Both the position numbers and the translations under genes were made by a program. Positions 60,401-64,000 of a stretch of DNA of 64,000 nucleotides are shown piece after piece (the first letter of the stretch is position 1; each line of letters starts with the position of its first letter). The notes under the pieces were generated by a model that saw only the letters and a list, made by a program, of their open reading frames with translations, was not told the origin of the DNA and did no database searches. This DNA is from Molossus alvarezi (lineage: Eukaryota > Chordata > Mammalia > Chiroptera > Molossidae), in contig CM073899.1 of NCBI GenBank assembly GCA_037176705.1, forward strand, positions 1,488,001 to 1,552,000. Reading direction: 5' to 3'.

Positions 60401-61154
60401 AGTACATGCCAACACTAACAAATTTAACATAGGTGTAGAATAAGGTGAGTCAGTCTTTCACTTTCTTCGCTTTTTTGGGGGGGAAGTTAATCCTCACCCA
60501 TGCATATTTTTCAATTGGTTTTTAGAGATAGGAGGGAGAGAGGGGGGGAGAAAGAGGGAGAGGAACATTTATATGATAGAGACACACAGATCAGTTGCCT
60601 CCTACATGACCCCAATCGGGCCAGGGCTCAAACCTACAACCCAGGTATGTGCTCTTGACTGGGAATCGAACCCGAAACCCTTCCCCTTAGGTCTGCAGGC
60701 AATGCTCTAACTGCTGAGCAAAACTGGCCAGGGCCAGTCTTTCACTGGTTACTGCTGTGCAGCAAAGGTCGATACTCACAGTAAATTTAGCTCTTTCTTC
60801 CATCACCTCGTAACCCAGAATCGTAGGTGTGGAAGGCCTATCTTCCAAATTCTCTGTTTCAGGATTCTCTTCTTCACTGTCTCTCGGTCTAGTAGAATAC
60901 TCAATGCAGGAATCTGCATTTGTAAATTTAGTCCTAAGAAGGGGGCTGCTGCAGACTGATGAAGTGCTACCCGTTTGATGATGTACATCTGTCTGTTTCA
61001 CATTTCCCACTTGTGAGTCTTCCAAATGGCCTTTGGAAGAGTTTGAGCTTGTTGAGATGCTCCCAAAAGAAGAACTTCTTTGGTTTCTGTTGGTCGTAAA
61101 ACCAGAAGCCGAGCTCCCTATGGGCATGGGAACTGGGACATAAGGAGTTGCCAT
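45375..61154 (-). CDS. SNX16: SNX16, PX-domain sorting nexin (spliced, seven coding exons)
   Basis: The spliced CDS on the minus strand joins 61154-60780, 57521-57435, 54504-54356, 51277-51208, 46851-46715, 46227-46108 and 45468-45375: 1032 nt, 343 residues plus TGA, all GT-AG. Residues 1-100 are a Ser/Thr-rich N-terminus beginning [13 protein letters not shown]. The PX domain spans about 105-218 and includes the PI3P-binding R143-R144-Y145 and the PPKRWF loop (167-172). A coiled coil covers about 228-275. A variable acidic tail ends [14 protein letters not shown]16 binds PI3P on early and late endosomes and takes part in receptor sorting. Numbering matches human up to the tail; human has 344 residues. 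The tail (274-325) is strongly changed while the last 15 residues are nearly unchanged. Confidence 0.96.
46108..46227 (-). CDS. SNX16: SNX16 coding exon 7 (variable tail)
   Basis: It encodes Arg273 (AG|A) to Ser312. The length matches human exactly (39 whole codons), but the sequence is much changed and rich in Pro, Gly and Ala ([20 protein letters not shown]). Only the PEE and VLDDES motifs match human well. The acceptor region reads CTAGAG; use of the first AG keeps the frame. Donor GTGCGT. 32 of 39 codons end in G or C. Confidence 0.9.
46715..46851 (-). CDS. SNX16: SNX16 coding exon 6 (coiled coil)
   Basis: It encodes residues 228-272 plus two bases of Arg273: [45 protein letters not shown]. 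Heptad-spaced Leu/Ile and charged residues give the coiled coil that in SNX16 supports self-association. Acceptor TTTTTAAG, donor GTGCGT. Confidence 0.95.
47690..50317 (+). mobile_element. Ancient L1M/HAL1-like remnant
   Basis: A plus-strand old L1. The ORF1 3' region is recognisable at about 47930-48350 (GAACAAATCATGGCCAACAA, CTCAAGAAGCTCAATGATCC, GCCAGCAGACCTGCCTTAAG). The ORF2 3' end follows at 48580-49700 (AAAAAATGGGCAAAAGGCTT, GGGGAAATGCAAATTAAAAC), then a 3' UTR to about 50317. Most of ORF2 is missing. The element is interrupted by a SINE at 49119-49306. Confidence 0.7.
49119..49306 (+). mobile_element. VES-type SINE with deleted A-box spacer
   Basis: A shorter-subtype copy in which GGTGTGGCTC joins directly to CAAGAGGTC, removing about 30 bases of the tRNA-like head. 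Flanks ACTACTACACA / ACCACTACACA are the target duplication. Confidence 0.88.
50332..50572 (+). mobile_element. VES SINE, CCTCGGTTGCAG subtype
   Basis: A plus-strand full-length copy with perfect 14-bp target duplication TAAAAAGCAATGGT (50318-50331 and 50573-50586), inserted at the tail of the old L1M. Confidence 0.95.
51208..51277 (-). CDS. SNX16: SNX16 coding exon 5
   Basis: It encodes the end of Cys204 and residues 205-227 ([23 protein letters not shown]), the end of the PX domain and the link to the coiled coil. The acceptor is TTGAAAAG and the donor GTGAGT. 18 of 23 codons end in G or C. Confidence 0.95.
51278..54355 (-). other. SNX16: SNX16 intron 4
   Basis: This intron contains one old SINE (52565-52717) and an unclassified old repeat with GC-rich, purine-rich sequence (about 53100-53750). 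The rest is AT-rich with no supported exon. Confidence 0.7.
52565..52717 (+). mobile_element. Old tRNA-derived bat SINE, shortened
   Basis: A head of GCCCTGGCTGGTGTGGCTCA with a compressed body (about 150 bp) and a CTCAGGTGGAGATTAAC end. Flanks ATGACATTATG / AAGACATTGATG are a diverged target duplication. Confidence 0.75.
54356..54504 (-). CDS. SNX16: SNX16 coding exon 4 (PX domain)
   Basis: It encodes residues 155-203 plus two bases of Cys204: [38 protein letters not shown] and LVAHKDIAH. It holds the PX proline-rich loop and the last helices. Only 12 of 49 codons end in G or C, in sharp contrast to exons 5, 7 and 8. Confidence 0.95.
54790..55240 (-). mobile_element. Ancient L1M fragment (ORF2 3' region)
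   Basis: The plus strand reads as the complement of old L1 ORF2: AGTCTCTTGTCAGATATATG, then TATTTTCTCCCAGACTATGG, then TTTAGATCCCAAATCTTTGC. Degenerate. Confidence 0.6.
55783..55975 (-). mobile_element. MER5-like hAT remnant
   Basis: CAGTGACTCCAAACCTTGGC and TTAATTGGTTGGGGTGTGGC follow the pattern of an old hAT-Charlie element, with a local duplication of the GATTGGCTGGGGTGTGGC part. Confidence 0.5.
57435..57521 (-). CDS. SNX16: SNX16 coding exon 3 (PX domain)
   Basis: It encodes residues 126-154, including [17 protein letters not shown] and [12 protein letters not shown]. Arg144 is the residue known to contact PI3P. Exactly 29 codons, phase 0 at both ends; acceptor CTCTCATAG, donor GTAAGT. 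Confidence 0.95.
58076..58280 (+). mobile_element. VES-type SINE, GATCCCCAGTGGGG subtype (older)
   Basis: A plus-strand copy with body GTGGGGGGCGTGCAGGAGGC and an A-rich tail. The CCCGATCCCC segment is mutated to CTGATCAAC. Confidence 0.88.
58330..60200 (+). mobile_element. Ancient L1M remnant (ORF2 3' half)
   Basis: Plus-strand matches to old L1 ORF2 3' sequence: CTACCCTGAAAACTACAGAT, then TTAAGAAATGCAAATTAAGA, then TGGAACTCTCATACACTGCT, then TATGACCCAGCAATTTTATT. Degenerate, interrupted by the SINE at 59209-59466. Confidence 0.65.
59209..59466 (+). mobile_element. VES SINE nested in L1M
   Basis: A plus-strand copy with an A-rich tail. 17-bp target duplication TAAAATTAAGAACCTTT / TAAAATTAAGAACATTT with one mismatch (59192-59208 and 59467-59483). 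Confidence 0.93.
60463..60734 (-). mobile_element. Bat tRNA-SINE beside the SNX16 exon 2 donor
   Basis: An older copy in the same orientation as SNX16. Target duplication CAGTCTTTCACT (60451-60462 and 60735-60746). Its 5' end is about 40 bp downstream of the exon's donor. Confidence 0.9.
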
Positions 61155-61251
61155 TTTCTTTGGGGCTTTGCAACAAACCTGCACACTGCTGCGTCCAAAT
61201 ATTTAGAGAACTGATGTGCAATCCATTTTCTTCTTCCTGGGAATTCGCTAT
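60780..61251 (-). CDS. SNX16: SNX16 first coding exon (5' UTR end plus residues 1-125)
   Basis: The acceptor TTTTCTAG precedes position 61251. The first 97 bases are untranslated, and the coding part is 61154-60780. The ATG at 61154-61152 has context GAAAATGG. It encodes [13 protein letters not shown]... through RAKFT at the start of the PX domain. The donor is GTGAGT (60779-60774). A sense-oriented SINE begins only 34 bp after the donor. An open frame continues upstream of the ATG but has no other ATG in frame within the exon. Confidence 0.95.
61203..61226 (-). CDS. Short upstream ORF in SNX16 5' UTR
   Basis: The frame is ATG GAT TGC ACA TCA GTT then CTC TAA, giving MDCTSVL. Its context GAAAATGG is the same as that of the main start, with A at -3 and G at +4. 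The stop lies 48 nt before the SNX16 ATG, close enough to affect initiation. The peptide is not thought to have its own function. Confidence 0.55.
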   Translation of the reverse strand: MDCTSVL

Positions 61252-61510
61252 CTAGAAAATGAGAAGAACATGTTGAAAGACTGGTCTTTAATCTGTGGCA
61301 TTATCCAAAAACCCCACAATGTTCCTATCCATTTCTTTTAATTTTGTGACGCTCTATTACTTTATCTGGAATGAAAACAGGCCCCAAATCTCTTCCCTTT
61401 AAATGCAAAATATTATCTCCAAGGACTCTTATTTGCAAGTTAAAGAGAGCAGAAATCCACACCCTTTTTCTTGACACTCATGTTATCCTTTTCTTCTCCA
61501 CTCTACCTTT

Positions 61511-62151
61511 TTAAAAAATTTTTAACTATATTTTTGTTACAGATGTTTCTCCTTTTTTACCCCATTGATACCCTTCTCCCCATCCCCCTGCCCGGTCCCC
61601 GGCTTTGTTGTCCACGTCCATTAATTATGCATACATGCATATAAGTTCTGTGGTTTATCTCTTCCCTCCCCCCACCACCCCCTCTTCTGAGGGTTGTCAG
61701 TCTGTATCCCACTTCCATGTTTCTGGGTCTACCTTATTCCTCAGACTGTTATGTTCATTATATTCCGTATATAAGTGAGATCATGTGGTATTTATCTTTT
61801 TCTGCTTGGCTTGTTTCACTTAGGATAATACTTTCCAGGAACCTCCATGTTGTCTCAAAGGATAAGAGATCTTTCTTTCTTATAGCTGCGTAGTACTCCA
61901 TTGTGTATATGTACAACTTTTTTATCCATTCGTCTACTGATGGACAGTTGGGCTGTTTCCAGATCTTAGCTATTGTAATTAGTGCTGCTATGAACATGGG
62001 GGTGCATATATTCTTTCTGATTGGTGTTTCAGGCTTCTTAGGGTATATTCCTAGAAGTGGAATCACTGGATCAAATGGAAGTTCAATTTTTAATTTTTTG
62101 AGGTAACACCATATTGTTTTCCATAGTGCACCAGTCTGCATTCCCACCAGT
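61511..62151 (-). mobile_element. 5'-truncated L1 3' end
   Basis: A 640-bp minus-strand L1: 3' UTR plus the ORF2 C-terminus (61758-about 62110), related to the L1s at 17609 and 34099. Target duplication TCCACTCTAC (61497-61506 and 62152-62161). In SNX16 intron 1. Confidence 0.92.
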
Positions 62152-62511
62152 TCCACTCTACTTCTTTGTGATAGATTTTCGTAATGTTTGTTTCCACCTT
62201 CCTGAGGTTTTATTTTCTGCATCTAGTCCTGACTACAGCACAGGGAAAAAAGGAGAGAAGGGAAGAGGGGAGAGGGGAAGGAAAATTATTCACATCACCT
62301 TTTGAATTAGTGAAGCTTTAAAGACTCATCCAAAGGAAGGGACAATAGTGGAACCAGAAGCTCTTCAAGTAACAGTTCATGAAATCCAGGCTCCAATGCA
62401 TTTGGGGGAGGGGGAGGGCTTGATTAAATAAATCAAATAAACCCTAATGAACATGAAACTTTTCTCCCACGAGATGAAAAGAGTCCACCGTTTACTTAAA
62501 CCCCCTTCATC

Positions 62512-62729
62512 AGCCGCTGGTGTGGCTCAGTGGTTGAGCGTTGACCCTGCACCAAGAGGTCACCGGTTTGATTCTGGTCAGGGCACAGGCCCAGGTTGTG
62601 GGCCCGATCCCCAGTGGGGGGCGTGCAGGAGGCAGCCAGTTGATGTTCTTTCTCATGGATATTTCTGTCTCTCTCTCCCCCCTTCCTCTCTCTAAAATCA
62701 ATACAGAAAAAAAGTAAATAAATAAACGT
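62512..62729 (+). mobile_element. VES-type SINE, GATCCCCAGTGGGG subtype
   Basis: A plus-strand copy with target duplication CCTTCATC (62504-62511 and 62730-62737), about 150 bp from the edge of the SNX16 CpG island. Confidence 0.92.
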
Positions 62730-63311
62730 CCTTCATCGGTTCCGATAACCACGGACTCCACCAGGCCCCACCGGAGGGCACGAACTCTCCACCACGCATG
62801 CTCAGTCACTCCTGCTGCCAACAGGGCTGGCGGGTCTCATCACGGAACAACTCCATCAGGACACCGAGCAGGGGAGGTTGGCCGAGAAGTCCTCAAGTAA
62901 TACCCTGGGAACGGCAGGAACCGCGGACCAGCGCGCGGACACGACCACGGGGTCCGCTGGACCCAGGGCAGCCGCCGGCGGGGAAGGAGGCGGCACGCGC
63001 ACTCCCAACACCCGAGAGCGAGTCTCAGCCGGCCCCGCCCGTAGACAAACGCTGGACCCGCAGCGCCCGGTTCCGCCGGCTCCGAACCTCGGCCGCCCAT
63101 GGCCCATCTGGCCGCCCGGCGCTCCGGGGTCTCGTAGGACGTACCGGGCCCCGCCCGCCAACAGGGGCGCTTCCGACCGGCGGACGCGGAGGCTCAGGGG
63201 GGCGTCGCGGAGGCTCAGGGGGGCGTCTGCGCTCTCTTGGCGCCCAGACGGCGGAGCCCGCGGGCAGGTGCGGGGGGGGGGGGTCGGCAGGCTCAGCCCG
63301 CCCGCACCAGG

Positions 63312-63514
63312 GTCCCAGGCCCACGACGGCCGCTCCCCACGGGGGTCCCGGGTCCACGACGGCCGCTCCCCACGGGGGTCCCGGGCCCACGACGGCCGCT
63401 CCCCACGGGGGTCCCGGACCCACGACGACCGCACCGGGATCCCGAGCCCACGACGGCCGCCCCCCACGGGGGTCCCGGGCCCACAACGGCCGCTCCCCAC
63501 GGGGGTCCCGGGCC
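63312..63514. repeat. 33-bp GC minisatellite in the SNX16 promoter
   Basis: Six tandem units begin CCCACGACGGCCGCTCC and end in GGGGGTCCCGGG; the fourth is shorter (ACGACCGCACCGGGATCCC). The unit length is a multiple of 3, so all frames stay open and form long but meaningless ORFs on both strands. A shorter duplicated GGCTCAGGGGGGCGTC lies just before it (about 63191-63226). Confidence 0.93.
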
Positions 63515-63824
63515 CCCGCCGTCGGCGCTGGCCTGCGGGCCCCGGGGACTGTGCGGCGCCCTCCGCCCGCCGCAGGGCGCAGGTGTCACCACACGAGCGC
63601 CCAGACCACGCCGCCGCTGTGTCCCCACCTCAGCCCAGTCCGCGGTCCCGATCGAGCCCGCGTCCCGTGACGGTTCGGTCCGACCCCTGCGCAGCGGCTC
63701 TCCGTCTCCACCCACTCCGCGAGCCGCCGCACGTGACACCGCCCGGGCTGCAGCGGCTCCGCGCGCCCGCCCGCTGCCGACCTGGAGCCCGCGCCCGGGC
63801 GCGAGGGGCGGGGCGAGCGGCGCC

Positions 63825-63840
63825 CCGGAAGTGACGTAAC
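63825..63840. promoter_or_regulatory. ETS-CRE composite element
   Basis: CCGGAAGTGACGTAAC combines an ETS (GABP/ELK) site with a CRE/ATF half (TGACGTAA), an arrangement common at TATA-less and bidirectional promoters. It lies at the upstream edge of the SNX16 CpG island. Confidence 0.7.
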
Positions 63841-64000
63841 CCACGGCACCACCCCCGGAGGCGTTGGCCAGACTTGGGCCAGGGTTTTGGCAGCTGGCTG
63901 CAACGCAGTTTTGCGGTAAGAATTCTCTCTTCTCCGCCACAGCGCTATTCGTATACAGTCTGAGAAACTCAGACTCTGGTGCCGCGTTTGCCCGGCAGGT

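Larger units (their letters stand above)
57522..60779 (-). other. SNX16: SNX16 intron 2
   Basis: This intron contains a SINE (58076-58280), an old plus-strand L1M (about 58330-60200) with a nested SINE, and a sense-oriented SINE (60463-60734) next to the donor. No extra exon is supported. Confidence 0.75.
61252..62879 (-). other. SNX16: SNX16 intron 1 (3' part) and flank
   Basis: Between coding exon 2 and the GC-rich promoter. It contains the L1 3' end, a purine-rich stretch (62240-62280), a SINE (62512-62729) and unique sequence. The 5' boundary depends on an unplaced first exon. Confidence 0.6.
62880..63850 (-). promoter_or_regulatory. SNX16: SNX16 CpG-island promoter and first-exon region
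   Basis: Nearly 1 kb of very GC- and CpG-rich DNA. The non-coding first exon should lie here. Possible minus-strand donors include GTACGT (63144-63139), GTGACA (63590-63585) and GTGGGG near 63628, and I cannot choose between them. An ETS/CRE composite is at 63825-63840. Confidence 0.75.

Noticed and set aside
62798..63940. Overlapping 200 to 318-codon ORFs on both strands
   Set aside because: High GC makes stops rare, and the 33-bp repeat keeps frames open. Composition is Pro/Arg/Gly-rich on both strands with no homology recognised.
1..64000. Endogenous retrovirus or other viral insertion
   Set aside because: No LTR pairs, gag, protease or env-like frames were recognised. All reverse-transcriptase-like sequence is of L1 type.

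Overview
This window is nuclear DNA from a mammal, almost certainly a yangochiropteran (micro-) bat. The evidence is about 20 tRNA-derived SINEs of the bat VES type, many with perfect target-site duplications, together with recent L1 copies, a HAL1-like half-L1, and much older MIR, L2, hAT and L1M remnants. No prokaryotic, viral, CRISPR or plasmid features are seen. The species cannot be named from the sequence alone.

Two intron-containing host genes face each other tail to tail. CHMP4C (plus strand; five coding exons between 1262 and 27643; 232 codons) encodes an ESCRT-III subunit. SNX16 (minus strand; seven coding exons between 61154 and 45375; 343 codons) encodes a PX-domain sorting nexin. 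Every coding exon of both genes was placed by joining consensus GT-AG sites in frame, and both products come out one residue shorter than my recollection of the human proteins. The order CHMP4C(+)/SNX16(-) is the one known from human 8q21. Both proteins act on endosomal membranes: SNX16 binds PI3P on endosomes, and CHMP4C works in ESCRT-III scission and in the abscission checkpoint.

Layout: 1-840 intergenic; about 850-1560 CHMP4C CpG promoter with a CA/CG dinucleotide tract; 1452-22099 the large CHMP4C intron 1, holding six VES SINEs clear of the L1 area, two minisatellites (47-bp and 24-bp units), and an ancient L1 split by a younger L1 and a seventh SINE; 22100-27643 the remaining CHMP4C exons; then a probable 3' UTR to about 30420. 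From 30420 to 43677 the DNA is intergenic, dominated by a HAL1-like element and an L1 inserted at the same site, which leaves three copies of one target duplication. From 43677 to the right end lies SNX16: 3' UTR, seven coding exons with L1M, L1 and SINE debris in the introns, and a GC-rich promoter (about 62880-63850) with a 33-bp minisatellite and an ETS/CRE element.

The main points for a second look are these. In the predicted CHMP4C tail, proline replaces two of the three serines known as Aurora B sites in human. A 39-codon upstream ORF has a stop that overlaps the CHMP4C start codon. The third-position GC content of SNX16 changes abruptly between exons. The HAL1/L1 pair has a triple target-site duplication. 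A 12-copy minisatellite carries the same perfect palindrome in every unit. I found no new gene system, and the long open frames inside the minisatellites are best explained as repeat artefacts.
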